DNA of 64,000 bases from Microcella sp. (GCF_025808395.1 NZ_CP075524.1:806001-870000); one strand, 5' to 3'. Positions 1 through 9,177 are shown, numbered from the stretch's first letter. A program made the numbers and translations. The notes: generated by a model not told the origin, from the sequence alone.

Positions 1-248
1 AGCGCGCCCGTGACCACCAGAGTGTCGGCCTCGCCCACATTCGATGCGTCGTGGCCGATGGTCACCGTGATGCCCAGCTCGCGAAGCGCTCGAACAGCCG
101 CCGAGTCAGAGCGATCTGACCCCGTCACAGTGTGGCCGCGCGCGTGCAGCATGCGGGCGATACCGCTCATGCCCGAGCCGCCGATGCCGACGAAGTGCAC
201 ACGGCCGAGCGAGTCAGGCAGAACGAGAGAGGGGTCGGGCTTGATCAT
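1..248 (-). CDS. murC: UDP-N-acetylmuramate--L-alanine ligase, N-terminal part (runs off window)
   Basis: MurC adds L-Ala to UDP-MurNAc in the cytoplasm, the first peptide step of peptidoglycan synthesis. Only the first 82 or so residues are inside the window. They show the Rossmann-type glycine motif GIGGSGMSG near residues 20-28, followed by a GSD motif of the UMP-binding N-terminal domain. The ATG at 248 lies 6 bp after the murG stop, so it belongs to the same minus-strand dcw operon. The ATP-binding and C-terminal domains lie beyond base 1 and cannot be judged. Confidence 0.93.
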   Translation of the reverse strand, partial: MIKPDPSLVLPDSLGRVHFVGIGGSGMSGIARMLHARGHTVTGSDRSDSAAVRALRELGITVTIGHDASNVGEADTLVVTGA

Positions 249-254
249 CGACCT

Positions 255-1343
255 TCACCCTACGCGCTCGCGCAAGGCGAGAGCGTCGCGCACGAGCTCG
301 AGCAGCTCACGTGCCCCGTCATGCTTCGGCAGGGTCTCGGCGGCCGCAGCCATGCGTGCGATGGCAGCACGACCCGTGAGCATCGGCACGAGATCGCTGG
401 CCACCCACTCGGGCGTGTAGGCGGCATCATCGACCAGCACGGCGGCACCCGCTGCGACGAGTTCTCGAGCGTTGAGCCGCTGCTCACCGTTGCCGACGGC
501 GTACGGCACCAGAATCGCCGGCAGACCGATGGCCGCGAGCTCGCTCACCGTCGCAGCCCCTGCCCGGCACACCGTCAGGTCGGCGGCGGCGAAGGCGAGA
601 TCCATGCGGTCGCAGTACTCGAGGGTGATGTAGCCGGGCATGCCGGGGTCATCGCCACCGCGACCGGTGCCCGTCAAGTGCAGCACCTGCCAGCCCGACC
701 CGAGAATGCGAGCAGCCGACGCGGTGGTCGTGTCGTTGAGGCGTCTCGCCCCGGTCGAGCCGCCCGTGACGAGCAGCACGGGCCGGTCGCTCGAGAACCC
801 GAAGTGCTCGAGAGCCTCGGCGCGCAGCGCGCGGCGGTCGAGACCAGCGATCTCGGGGCGCAGCGGCATACCGACCACGCGCGAGCCACGCAGCCGAGTG
901 CCCGAGAATGTGGTGCCGATCGAGGCCCCCAGCAGGGCGGCCAGGCGGTTCGCGATGCCCGGGCGCGCGTTCGCCTCGTGCGCCACGATCGGCAGACGCT
1001 CGAGTCGTGCGGCGACGTATGCCGGTGCAGCGGCATAGCCTCCGAATCCGACGACGACGTCGACCCCACGCTGTCTGATGATCGTTCTCGTCTCACGCAC
1101 GGCCGCCCGGAACCGGCCGGGAAACCGCACCGCGGCAGCGGAGAGTCGACGCGGAAAGGGCAGGCGCGCGATGGTGAGCAACTCGAACCCCCGATCAGGA
1201 ACGAGCCTGGCCTCAAGGCCCTCGGCAGTGCCGAGCACGATCACGCTGTCGTCGGGGCGCTCGTGACGCCAGCGCTCGGCGACGGCGAGCAGCGGGTTCA
1301 CGTGACCGGCCGTGCCTCCCCCGGCGAGCAGTGCTGTCGTCAT
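255..1343 (-). CDS. murG: UDP-GlcNAc:lipid I N-acetylglucosaminyltransferase
   Basis: MurG converts lipid I to lipid II on the inner face of the membrane. The 362-residue product has the normal family length. It opens with the GT28 glycine loop GGGTAGHVNP (residues about 8-17) and carries a GGSTGA motif in the middle, matching the GGS(Q/T)GA sugar-nucleotide signature. A longer open frame exists upstream but runs through ftsW. The ATG at 1343 gives the canonical N-terminus and overlaps the ftsW stop by 4 bp (ATGA), implying translational coupling. Confidence 0.96.
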   Translation of the reverse strand: MTTALLAGGGTAGHVNPLLAVAERWRHERPDDSVIVLGTAEGLEARLVPDRGFELLTIARLPFPRRLSAAAVRFPGRFRAAVRETRTIIRQRGVDVVVGFGGYAAAPAYVAARLERLPIVAHEANARPGIANRLAALLGASIGTTFSGTRLRGSRVVGMPLRPEIAGLDRRALRAEALEHFGFSSDRPVLLVTGGSTGARRLNDTTTASAARILGSGWQVLHLTGTGRGGDDPGMPGYITLEYCDRMDLAFAAADLTVCRAGAATVSELAAIGLPAILVPYAVGNGEQRLNARELVAAGAAVLVDDAAYTPEWVASDLVPMLTGRAAIARMAAAAETLPKHDGARELLELVRDALALRERVG

Positions 1344-2560
1344 GCCGAACCTTGAGCGTGCGCGAGGCGGGCCTCGCTTCGAGCGAGAGACAGCACCATC
1401 CCGATGGCGATGAGCGAGGCGACCAGGGCGGTGCCGCCCGCCGAGATGAACGGAAGCGGCACGCCGAGCACCGGAAGCAGCCCCAGCACGACGGCGATGT
1501 TGACGAAGGCCTGCCCGATGATCCACACCAGCACGGCACCGGTGGCGATGCGGTTGAACGGTGTGCGATGACGTCGCACCAGCCGAATCAGCCCGATCGC
1601 GAGCACCACGTAGAGCGCCAGCACCACCACCGCGCCGACGAGCCCCAGCTCTTCTCCGATGATCGCGAAGATGAAGTCGCTCTCGGCGTGCGGCAGCCAT
1701 CGCCATTTCGCCGCCGAGTTGCCGAGGCCCTGGCCGAAGACGCCGCCCGAGCCGAGCGCCCACAACGCGTGGATCGACTGCCAGCAGGTGAACTCGTAGT
1801 CTTCGGGCGCGCATCCGTTCAACCACACGCTGATGCGGTCAGAGCGCGATGAGCCTGACAGCGCGAACAGCACCGCGCCGGCCGCGAGCACCGCGACCAT
1901 CACCAGCAGCTTGCCGAGCGGAGCACCCGCGAAATACAGCGCCGCCAAGACGATCATCACCATGATGGATGCTGTGCCCAGGTCTTGACCGGCGAGCACC
2001 ATCGCGATCGCCAGGCCCGAGACCGGTAGCGCGGGAACCAGCACGCTGCGCCAGTCGCTGAAACCATCGGCGCGATCGGCGAGCACCGTGGCGAGCCAGA
2101 TCACGAGCGCGAACTTGAGAAACTCGCTCGGCTGCCCGGTGAAGCCGCCGATCGAGATCCAGTTCTGATTGCCGCCGTAGCCGTAGCCGAGCCCGGTGAA
2201 GACGAGCACCTGCAGTGCGAGCCCCACCATGACCGCGATGCGAGCCCACCGCCGCCAGAACACGGCAGGCAGCCGCGACACCATGAGCATGAGGGGAACG
2301 CCGATGAGAGCCCACAGCCCCTGGCGGGCGAAGACGGCGAAGAAGTCGCCCTCGTTGGCCCTGCTCGAGGTCACCGCCGACGACGACAGCACCATCACGA
2401 GGCCGAAGATGACGAGGAAGATCGTCGTGGCCTGCACCAGCAGCACATCAGAGCTGTCGGCGCCGAAGAGCCTGCGCACGGCGACCACCATCGAGCGGGG
2501 TCGGCGCTCTTCGCCGTGCTCAGCTGGGGTGCTCGGGCGCGGCGGCCTGACCGTCGTCAT
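1340..2560 (-). CDS. ftsW: FtsW-type lipid II glycan polymerase (SEDS family)
   Basis: FtsW is the septal peptidoglycan glycosyltransferase that works with FtsI. The predicted 406-residue protein is polytopic, with about ten hydrophobic segments. It carries the SEDS signature around the HAESDFIFAIIGEELG stretch before the last membrane segments. The chosen ATG at 2560 puts a roughly 35-residue charged cytoplasmic tail ahead of the first membrane segment and overlaps the 3' end of murD by 41 bp. An internal Met about 24 codons later is an alternative start. Murein context (murD upstream, murG downstream) supports the divisome rather than the RodA assignment. Confidence 0.93.
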   Translation of the reverse strand: MTTVRPPRPSTPAEHGEERRPRSMVVAVRRLFGADSSDVLLVQATTIFLVIFGLVMVLSSSAVTSSRANEGDFFAVFARQGLWALIGVPLMLMVSRLPAVFWRRWARIAVMVGLALQVLVFTGLGYGYGGNQNWISIGGFTGQPSEFLKFALVIWLATVLADRADGFSDWRSVLVPALPVSGLAIAMVLAGQDLGTASIMVMIVLAALYFAGAPLGKLLVMVAVLAAGAVLFALSGSSRSDRISVWLNGCAPEDYEFTCWQSIHALWALGSGGVFGQGLGNSAAKWRWLPHAESDFIFAIIGEELGLVGAVVVLALYVVLAIGLIRLVRRHRTPFNRIATGAVLVWIIGQAFVNIAVVLGLLPVLGVPLPFISAGGTALVASLIAIGMVLSLARSEARLAHAQGSA

Positions 2561-4043
2561 CCGCCCTCCCCTCCAGGTGCTCGCGAACCGCGGCCGCGAA
2601 GCGGTCGCCTCGATCTGCGTAGTCGACGAACTGGTCCATCGACGCAGCGGCGGGCGCCAGCAGCACGGTGTCACCGCTCAGTGCGACGCTGGCCGCCGTC
2701 TTCACGGCGACCGGCATCACTGAGTCAGTCTGAGGCTCGTCGACCTCGAAGAGCGGCAGTTCGGGCGCGTGTCGTGCGAACGCTTCTCGCACCGCCGTGC
2801 GATCGATTCCGATGATGATGGCCGCACGCAACCGCGAACGATGCGTCTCGATGAGCCCCGACACATCGACTCCTTTGAGCAGCCCGCCGAGAATCCACAC
2901 GACGGAGCGATAGGCGCTCAGCGCCGAGCCGGCGGCGTGCGGGTTGGTCGCCTTCGAGTCGTCGACCCACGCAACCTCATCGTGCCGCGCCACCAGCTGG
3001 GTGCGATGCGCGTCGACCGTGAAGCCGCGCAGTGCATCGCGCACCGACCTCGGCTCGACACCTGCTGCGCGGGCGAGGGCCGCGGCGGCGAGCACATTGG
3101 CGAGCCCGTGCGGTGTGGCCAGGCCCGCGGTGACGACGTCGTCGAGCGAGGCGAGCTCGAGGGCACTGTTGCGCCGGTCGTCGAGGAAGGCGCGATCGAC
3201 CACGACCGTGTCGACGACGCCGATGTCGCTCGGGCCAGGCACGACCGCGCCGAACCCGATGGCACGGCAGCCCTCGACCACGTCGGCCTGCTCGACCATG
3301 GCGCGCGTGGCGTCATCGGTGAGGTTGTAGACGCACGCGACTGAAGCATTCGCGTAGACCTTCGCCTTCGCTGCCGCGTAGGCGCTCTGGCTGCCGTGCC
3401 AGTCGAGGTGATCGTCTGCAAGATTGAGGCATGCGGCCGCGAGCGGGCGGAGCGCACCTGGTCCGTCGAGGGGCAGCCAGTGCAGCTGGAAGCTCGACAG
3501 CTCGACGACGAGCACCTCGAACTGCGCGGGATCACGAATCGCGTCGAGCACCGGAACCCCGATGTTGCCGCACGGTGCGACTCGTCGACCGTCGGCTTTC
3601 AGCATGGTCGCGGTCAGCTGGGTGGTGGTGGTCTTGCCATTCGTGCCCGTGATGAGAATCCACTCTGCCGCCGCGCCGAATTTGTCGCGCACCCGCCAGG
3701 CGAGTTCGACATCACCCCATACGGCGCACGAGCGGCTCATCGCCCACTCGATCAGCGGGTGGCCCGGCCGGTAGCCCGGCGAGACGATGACGAGCTCGGG
3801 GTCGTGGCTCTCGAGTGCCGGCGGCACGTTCTCGTCGTCGTCGACGGCGACGAGCTGCACGCCGATGAGCGGCATGATGCGAGACCGCTCGTCGTCGGGT
3901 CGGTGCGCCACGACCAGCACGTCGGCACCGAGCTCGGCAAGCGTGTCTGCAGCTGAGAATCCGCTCACGCCGAGGCCGAGCACGGCGACACGCAGCCCCG
4001 ACCAGTCGTCGTGCCAGCTCGAGAGCGCATCGGGCCGTGCCAC
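2520..4043 (-). CDS. murD: UDP-N-acetylmuramoyl-L-alanine--D-glutamate ligase
   Basis: MurD adds D-Glu to UDP-MurNAc-L-Ala. The 507-residue product has the N-terminal glycine motif GLGVSG, the P-loop TGTNGKTTT, the NLADDHLDWHG motif of the central Mur ligase domain, and DDSKATNPHAA at the start of the C-terminal domain. All key motifs are intact. The start is set at a GTG (4043), 2 bp after the mraY stop. An open frame continues upstream through mraY, but nothing there resembles MurD. Confidence 0.94.
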   Translation of the reverse strand: MARPDALSSWHDDWSGLRVAVLGLGVSGFSAADTLAELGADVLVVAHRPDDERSRIMPLIGVQLVAVDDDENVPPALESHDPELVIVSPGYRPGHPLIEWAMSRSCAVWGDVELAWRVRDKFGAAAEWILITGTNGKTTTTQLTATMLKADGRRVAPCGNIGVPVLDAIRDPAQFEVLVVELSSFQLHWLPLDGPGALRPLAAACLNLADDHLDWHGSQSAYAAAKAKVYANASVACVYNLTDDATRAMVEQADVVEGCRAIGFGAVVPGPSDIGVVDTVVVDRAFLDDRRNSALELASLDDVVTAGLATPHGLANVLAAAALARAAGVEPRSVRDALRGFTVDAHRTQLVARHDEVAWVDDSKATNPHAAGSALSAYRSVVWILGGLLKGVDVSGLIETHRSRLRAAIIIGIDRTAVREAFARHAPELPLFEVDEPQTDSVMPVAVKTAASVALSGDTVLLAPAAASMDQFVDYADRGDRFAAAVREHLEGRADDDGQAAAPEHPS

Positions 4044-4045
4044 GG

Positions 4046-5158
4046 CTACTGACTGACCCACTCGAGGTAGAAGAGACCGACGCCGAGAGCGACGAAGAAG
4101 CCTCCGATGAGCCAGAACCGCACGACGACGGTCACCTCGGCCCACCCCTTGAGCTCGAAGTGATGGTGCAGTGGGCTCATCAAGAAGATGCGTTTGCCGC
4201 GAGTGATCTTGAAGTAGGCGCGCTGCACGATGACCGAGCCGGTGACGATCAAGAAGAGGCCGCCGATGAGCACGAGCAGCAACTGGGTGTGAGTGAGAAT
4301 CGCGAGAGCGGCGAGTGCGCCGCCCAGCGCCAGCGACCCCGTGTCGCCCATGAAGATCTGGGCCGGCGAGGTGTTCCACCACAAGAAGCCGATGAGGCTC
4401 GCCGCGATGGCGGCTGCCACCACAGCGAGATCGAGCGAGTCGCGCACGTCGTAGCACCGGTCGCGCACGGCGGGATCGAGCAGGGGGTTGTTGCACGACT
4501 GATTGAACTGCCAGAAGGCGATGAAGATGTAGGCCGAGATCGACAGAATCGATGCTCCGGTCGCGAGGCCGTCGAGGCCGTCTGCGACGTTGACCGCGTT
4601 CGAGGTGCTCACGACGATCACGTTGACCCAGATCGCGAAGACGATGACGGCCCCCACCGACCCGAACACCGCGAGATCGAGCCACGAGATGTCGCGCACC
4701 GCAGAGATCATCGTCGATGCGGGGGTCAGCCCGCGTGCATCGGGAAAGTTCAGGGCCAGCACGGCGAAGACGGTCGCCACCACCGCTTGACCGGCGATCT
4801 TCGCCCACCCGCCGAGACCGAGGCTGCGCTGCTGACGCGTCTTCGTGAAGTCGTCGATGAACCCGACGATCGCAAGGCCCACCATGAGCAGCAGCACCAG
4901 CATCGCGCTGACCGTGATCGGGTCGCCGGTGACGATATGCCCGAAGAAGTAGCCCAGCACCGCACCTGCGACGATGATGATGCCGCCCATCGTCGGCGTG
5001 CCCCGCTTGGTGTGGTGCGACTGCGGGCCGTCGTCTCTGATGAACTGCCCCCACCCGAGACGCTCGAACAGCCTGATGAACAGGGGCGTCAGCAGCAGGG
5101 TGAAGGCGAGCGCGAAGGCGCCCGCGAGCAGCAGGGCGATCATGCTCGCGCCTCGCAC
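4046..5158 (-). CDS. mraY: Phospho-N-acetylmuramoyl-pentapeptide transferase
   Basis: MraY moves phospho-MurNAc-pentapeptide to undecaprenyl phosphate to form lipid I. The 370-residue polytopic protein shows the family hallmarks: DDGPQSHHTKRGTPTMGG in the first third, NVADGLDGLATG in the middle, FMGDTGSLALGG, and the HHHFELKGW loop near the C-terminus. The start may be Met1 (5158) or the Met at codon 6 (5143). Both overlap the end of the murF-like gene. All Asp residues expected for catalysis are present. Confidence 0.96.
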   Translation of the reverse strand: MRGASMIALLLAGAFALAFTLLLTPLFIRLFERLGWGQFIRDDGPQSHHTKRGTPTMGGIIIVAGAVLGYFFGHIVTGDPITVSAMLVLLLMVGLAIVGFIDDFTKTRQQRSLGLGGWAKIAGQAVVATVFAVLALNFPDARGLTPASTMISAVRDISWLDLAVFGSVGAVIVFAIWVNVIVVSTSNAVNVADGLDGLATGASILSISAYIFIAFWQFNQSCNNPLLDPAVRDRCYDVRDSLDLAVVAAAIAASLIGFLWWNTSPAQIFMGDTGSLALGGALAALAILTHTQLLLVLIGGLFLIVTGSVIVQRAYFKITRGKRIFLMSPLHHHFELKGWAEVTVVVRFWLIGGFFVALGVGLFYLEWVSQ

Positions 5159-5805
5159 ATGAGCGTGAGGAACTCTCGCAGGGCATCGCTACCGGCTCCG
5201 CCGCTCACGAGCATCACCGTGTCTGCACCTGTCGTCGCACGCACGAAATCGTACGCGCTCGCCGCATCGTCGACGAGCACTGACTCGCCGTTCCACGAAC
5301 CTTCGAGGTTCGCGGCCATGTTGAGATGCCGCGCGTCGTGGCCGATGACGACCAGTTGGGCGATGTCGAGACGCACGACGATGCGACCGAGCGCATCGTG
5401 CTCGTCTAGCCGGTCTGCTTCAGCGACCTGCAGCCCGCCGACCACCGCGACGGTGCGGAGTCCGCTGCGCCCGAGGTCTGCCAGAACTCGAAAAGACGCT
5501 CGCACGTCATCCGGTGCGACGGCATCGGTGTCATCGAGAACCAGGGTGCCGTCTGGAGCCCGCAGCCGCGTCAGTCGATGAGGCTGCTCGGTGATGTCGA
5601 GGGCGCCGACCGCCTCATCGAGCGTGGCGCCGTCGTCGAGGTGACGCTGCACCTGCTCGATCGCCCGCTCGACGACGTGGGGCCCGAGCGCGGGCAGCGT
5701 CACCGTGAGTTCGGTGCCGAGCAGCCGCAGCGACAGCGCGCTGCCCGAGAGCGTGTGCCTGACGTCGAGCACCTCGAGGGCCGGGCTCGGCACAGTGGTC
5801 ACCAC
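5140..5805 (-). CDS. Truncated, diverged MurF-like protein (C-terminal Mur ligase domain only)
   Basis: This gene sits exactly where murF normally lies (between murE and mraY) but encodes only 221 residues, against about 450-480 for MurF. What remains aligns by eye with the end of the MurF central domain and the C-terminal domain: a LxxDDTDA...DVRASFRVLADL stretch, an AVVGGLQ stretch, an EHDALGRIV stretch and a final TVMLVSGG stretch. The N-terminal UDP-sugar domain and the GxTGKTT P-loop domain are absent. The usual NANP-type, GDM.ELG and KGSR motifs have become DAVA, GGLQVAE and SGGAG. It overlaps murE by 7 bp and mraY by 19 bp, so there is no room for missing parts. Ligase activity looks impossible. 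It may be a domain kept for a structural or regulatory role. The full MurF activity must come from elsewhere. Confidence 0.75.
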   Translation of the reverse strand: MVTTVPSPALEVLDVRHTLSGSALSLRLLGTELTVTLPALGPHVVERAIEQVQRHLDDGATLDEAVGALDITEQPHRLTRLRAPDGTLVLDDTDAVAPDDVRASFRVLADLGRSGLRTVAVVGGLQVAEADRLDEHDALGRIVVRLDIAQLVVIGHDARHLNMAANLEGSWNGESVLVDDAASAYDFVRATTGADTVMLVSGGAGSDALREFLTLMCEARA

Positions 5806-7337
5806 CCTGCGCCTTTCAGTGCGGCTCGAGCGAGGTCGCGCGCGAAGAAGGGCACTTTCGACCCTGCGACATCACGGTAGTCGAGGTGCCCGGGGCCGGC
5901 CCACAAGATGGTGTCGCCCTCAGTGGCCATGCGCACCGCCGAGACGATGGCCTGCTCGGGCGGAATGACTTCGAGCACTTCTGCCGACGACCCGGCCGAG
6001 AGCGCCCCGGCGATGAGTGCCGACCGAATCGCGGCAGGATCTTCGAGGCGGGGATGATGGTCGGTGACGATCACCACATCGCTGCCCAGCGCCGCCACTC
6101 TGCCCATGTCGGGTCGTTTGGTCGCGTCTCGGTTGCCGTTCGCCGCGCAGATGATGATGAGCCGGCCAGGAGTGAAGCGACGCAGCGCCGCGAGCGTCGT
6201 CGCATACGCGTCTGCACTGTGGCCGAAGTCGACGAAGACGCTTGGTCCGCGATCGCCAGACACCCGCTCGGCGCGGCCGGGCAGATAGACGTCGATGGGA
6301 GAGGTCTGCAACGCTGCAGCGATCTCGTCGAGCGGCACCCCGGCCTGCACCAGCATGGCGATCGCCAGCCCGGCGTTGGCGGCCATGTGCGCCCCGATCA
6401 CCGGCACCGACGAGCGCAGTGCGCCGCCGTCGGGGCTCGTGAGGGTGAACGACGTTCGGTCAGGATGCTCTTCCGTCACCTCGAGCTGCCAGTCGGCGTC
6501 GACGCCGGTGCGACTCGTGATCGTCTGCACGGGTATCTCAGAGGCCTCCACGAAGGCCTCACCCCAGCTCGAATCGAGCGAGACGACCCCTCGCCTCGCA
6601 CGTTCTCGAGAGAACAGCTCGGCCTTCGCCGCCAGGTACGACTGCATGGTTCCGAAGTCGTCGAGGTGATCGTGGCTGAGGTTGGTGAAGCCCACCACGT
6701 CGAACACGACACCGTCGACACGATGACGCACGAGCGCCTGCGCGCTCACTTCGAGCGTGGCCGCCTCGATGCCGCGCTCGCGCATGAGCGCGATCATGGC
6801 GTGAATCTCGGGCGCTTCGGGCGTCGTCAGCCGACTGGCGTGGGCGGTGCCGTCGATGATGCGCTCGGCTGTCGTGCTCAGGCCCGTGCGCCTGCCGAGC
6901 TGGCGCAGTATCGCGTCGAGCAGGTAGGCGGTCGAGGTCTTGCCGTTGGTGCCGGTGATGCCGAAGAGGTCGAGCGGGGCATCCGTCGTTCCATACACCC
7001 ACGCCGAGATCGCGCCCAGATGCTCGCGCGGTGACGCGGCGATCAGCAGGGGCAGGCCGACGTCAGCCGCCAGACCTCTGCCCTGCTCATCGGTGAGAAC
7101 GGCGACGGCCCCTCGCTCACGCGCCTCTGCGCTGAACGCGGCGCCGTGAGCGTTCGCGCCCCGCAGCCCCACGTAGAGATCGCCGGGGTGCACGTGCGAG
7201 GCGGCGACTGCCACCCCGGTCGCTGCGACGTCGGCCAGGTCACCCGCGGTCGCGAAGCCGAACTCGTTGGCGAGCTCGGCAAGCGGCCGAGGTGCGAGGT
7301 GCTCGGGTCGCAGCACGGGCGGGGCCTGACCGAACAA
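5799..7337 (-). CDS. murE: MurE-type UDP-MurNAc-tripeptide synthetase (atypical specificity motif)
   Basis: MurE adds the third (diamino or other) residue of the stem peptide. The 512-residue protein has the GITGTNGKTST P-loop, TTPE and EVSAQAL motifs, and FTNLSHDHLD. The DNPR motif typical of meso-diaminopimelate enzymes is replaced by DHHPR. FTNLSxDHLDFH has become DHLDDFG, and the usual AHTPDA motif has become GHSADA. This fits the Microbacteriaceae, whose third residue is often Lys, Orn, Dab or homoserine. That specificity is an inference from family knowledge. The ATG at 7337 follows the ftsI stop by 24 bp. Confidence 0.88.
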   Translation of the reverse strand: MFGQAPPVLRPEHLAPRPLAELANEFGFATAGDLADVAATGVAVAASHVHPGDLYVGLRGANAHGAAFSAEARERGAVAVLTDEQGRGLAADVGLPLLIAASPREHLGAISAWVYGTTDAPLDLFGITGTNGKTSTAYLLDAILRQLGRRTGLSTTAERIIDGTAHASRLTTPEAPEIHAMIALMRERGIEAATLEVSAQALVRHRVDGVVFDVVGFTNLSHDHLDDFGTMQSYLAAKAELFSRERARRGVVSLDSSWGEAFVEASEIPVQTITSRTGVDADWQLEVTEEHPDRTSFTLTSPDGGALRSSVPVIGAHMAANAGLAIAMLVQAGVPLDEIAAALQTSPIDVYLPGRAERVSGDRGPSVFVDFGHSADAYATTLAALRRFTPGRLIIICAANGNRDATKRPDMGRVAALGSDVVIVTDHHPRLEDPAAIRSALIAGALSAGSSAEVLEVIPPEQAIVSAVRMATEGDTILWAGPGHLDYRDVAGSKVPFFARDLARAALKGAGW

Positions 7338-7361
7338 CGCAACCTCGCTTCGTGGGCTTGC

Positions 7362-9134
7362 CTACCAGGTGATCGGAAGGCGCGGGGCCGGCTGCGTCGA
7401 AGGCTCAACCCTGAAGGTCTTGAGCACCTGAGTCATGATCGACCGAAAGGTGGGAGCCGCCGTTGCCGACGTCTTCATCGTATCGGGCTTGCCGTAGGTG
7501 ACGACAACGACGAACTGCGGGTCATCGGCCGGGGCGACACCGGCGACCGAAATGATGCGCTCGTCGGTGTAGCGACCGCCCTCGGCGACCTCGGCTGTTC
7601 CCGTCTTGGCCGCGACCCGATAGCCGGGGATGCTCACGAGCGAGGCGATCGAACTGTCAGTGGCCACGCTCTCGAGCATGGCGATCGTCGTGTTCGCGGC
7701 CTGCTCTGAGACGGCTCGCACGCCCTCGGTCTCTGGCACGTGCGTGATGGTGCCATCGGCGTGCTCGCAGCCGGTCACGAGCGTCAAGGGCATGCGCACT
7801 CCCCCGTTGGCTAGGGCTTGGTAAGCGCTGGCGATCTGCGCACTCGTGGCCGTGACGCCCTGCCCGAACATCTGCGTCAGCGTGCCATGGCCGTCGATGC
7901 TGTCTGCCGAGCGCAACCGGCCGTTCGACTCGCCCAGAAAGTTCACTGCCGTCGCCTGCCCGATGCCGAAGCGCTCTAGGTAGTCGTGGCGCTGCTGCGC
8001 GCTGAGCCGCTGGCTGAGAATCGAGGTGCCGATGTTCGACGAGCGCATGAGCACTCCGGTCGAGGTGAGCCTCAGGTCGCCGTGCGCCCAGGCGTCGGTG
8101 ATCGAGTAGTTGGCGATGGTCGCGAGCCGGCCGGGCACCACCATCTGCTCACTCGGCGTGGTGACGCCGGCGTCGAGCAGTGCCGCGAAGGTCATCGACT
8201 TGAAGATCGACCCGGGCTCGAACGGTTCGCTGAAGCTGCGGGCACCGCGGTCTTCACGCGCAGTGCCGTCGACGTTGTTCGGGTCGACCGACGGCCAGTC
8301 TGCCGCGGCGATGATGTGACCGTCGCTCACGCGCACGACCCAGGCCGTTGCCCAGTCTGCGCCGATGGCCACGGCCTGCTCGGCGATCGTCTGCTGGGCG
8401 AACCACTGCACATCGGCATCGATCGTCAGGTGCAGGGTTCCGCCGTCGACGGCCTCCTGCTGCACGACTGTCGTTCCCGGCAATCGCACGCCATCGGCGC
8501 CGCGCTCGTAGGTCGACGAGCCGTGCGTCGCCTCGAGGCAGTCGTTGAGTCGATATTCGAGGCCGGTCTGCGGCCCGTCGGTGCCGACGAAGCCCACGAG
8601 GTTTCCGGCGACCTGACCGTTCGGGTAGGTGCGGCTCGGCTGCCGCTCGAAGTAGACCCACGGCACTCTCAGCGCTCGGATCTCTTGAAAGACCTCGGTC
8701 GTGACGCGCCGCGCAAGATAGGCGTGATCGGCCTGAGGGTTCGCCGCGAGCTGCGCGTCGATGTGGGCCTGCATCTGAGCAGCGTCTCCGTCGACCAACT
8801 GCGCGATCGACTGCAGAGCGTCAGAGACCGTGTACTGCGTGATCTCGCCCGTCTCGCGGTCGACGAGCCGGTAGTCGTCGACGAATCGGGGCGACACCGT
8901 GATGTCGTAGCGGTACACCGAGTCGGCGAGCACCGCGCCGGTGGCGTCGACGATGTCGCCGCGAGCGCCGAAGAGCGGTGACGGAATCGACCGCCTGGCT
9001 TCAGCCTCTTGCGAGAGCTCTTCGGCTCGCACCACTTGAATGTCGACGAGGCGCACCACGAAGGCACCGAGCACCATGGCGAGCACGATGACGACTGCGG
9101 CGAGACGTCGCCGAGTTCGCCGCTCTGCCATCAT
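7362..9134 (-). CDS. ftsI: Penicillin-binding protein 2 / FtsI-type septal transpeptidase
   Basis: Class B PBP that cross-links septal peptidoglycan. The 590-residue protein has a short cytoplasmic tail, one membrane anchor (about residues 10-30), a dimerisation (pedestal) domain, and a transpeptidase domain with all three active-site motifs: SIFK (in EPGSIFKSM), SSN (in RSSNIGTS) and KTGT. Two adjacent Met codons (9134, 9131) are possible starts. It lies 43 bp after the ftsL-like gene and before murE, the classical actinobacterial dcw order. Confidence 0.95.
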   Translation of the reverse strand: MMAERRTRRRLAAVVIVLAMVLGAFVVRLVDIQVVRAEELSQEAEARRSIPSPLFGARGDIVDATGAVLADSVYRYDITVSPRFVDDYRLVDRETGEITQYTVSDALQSIAQLVDGDAAQMQAHIDAQLAANPQADHAYLARRVTTEVFQEIRALRVPWVYFERQPSRTYPNGQVAGNLVGFVGTDGPQTGLEYRLNDCLEATHGSSTYERGADGVRLPGTTVVQQEAVDGGTLHLTIDADVQWFAQQTIAEQAVAIGADWATAWVVRVSDGHIIAAADWPSVDPNNVDGTAREDRGARSFSEPFEPGSIFKSMTFAALLDAGVTTPSEQMVVPGRLATIANYSITDAWAHGDLRLTSTGVLMRSSNIGTSILSQRLSAQQRHDYLERFGIGQATAVNFLGESNGRLRSADSIDGHGTLTQMFGQGVTATSAQIASAYQALANGGVRMPLTLVTGCEHADGTITHVPETEGVRAVSEQAANTTIAMLESVATDSSIASLVSIPGYRVAAKTGTAEVAEGGRYTDERIISVAGVAPADDPQFVVVVTYGKPDTMKTSATAAPTFRSIMTQVLKTFRVEPSTQPAPRLPITW

Positions 9135-9177
9135 GCGCCCGCTCTCCCCTCGATCGTCGTCCCTGCCAGCAGCTCGT

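Noticed and set aside
255..1826. A 523-residue minus-strand frame reading through murG into ftsW
   Set aside because: The real murG starts at 1343 with the canonical glycine loop; upstream residues are the reverse-frame image of ftsW and match nothing.
2520..5186. An 888-residue minus frame spanning murD and mraY
   Set aside because: The part inside mraY is Arg/Asp-rich out-of-frame sequence; MurD motifs begin only after the GTG at 4043 and mraY is intact in another frame.
5140..7337. The possibility that murF is split by a frameshift and its front part lies inside the murE interval
   Set aside because: murE is complete in that interval with all its motifs in one frame, and no second P-loop is visible in the other frames, so a simple frameshift does not explain the short murF.
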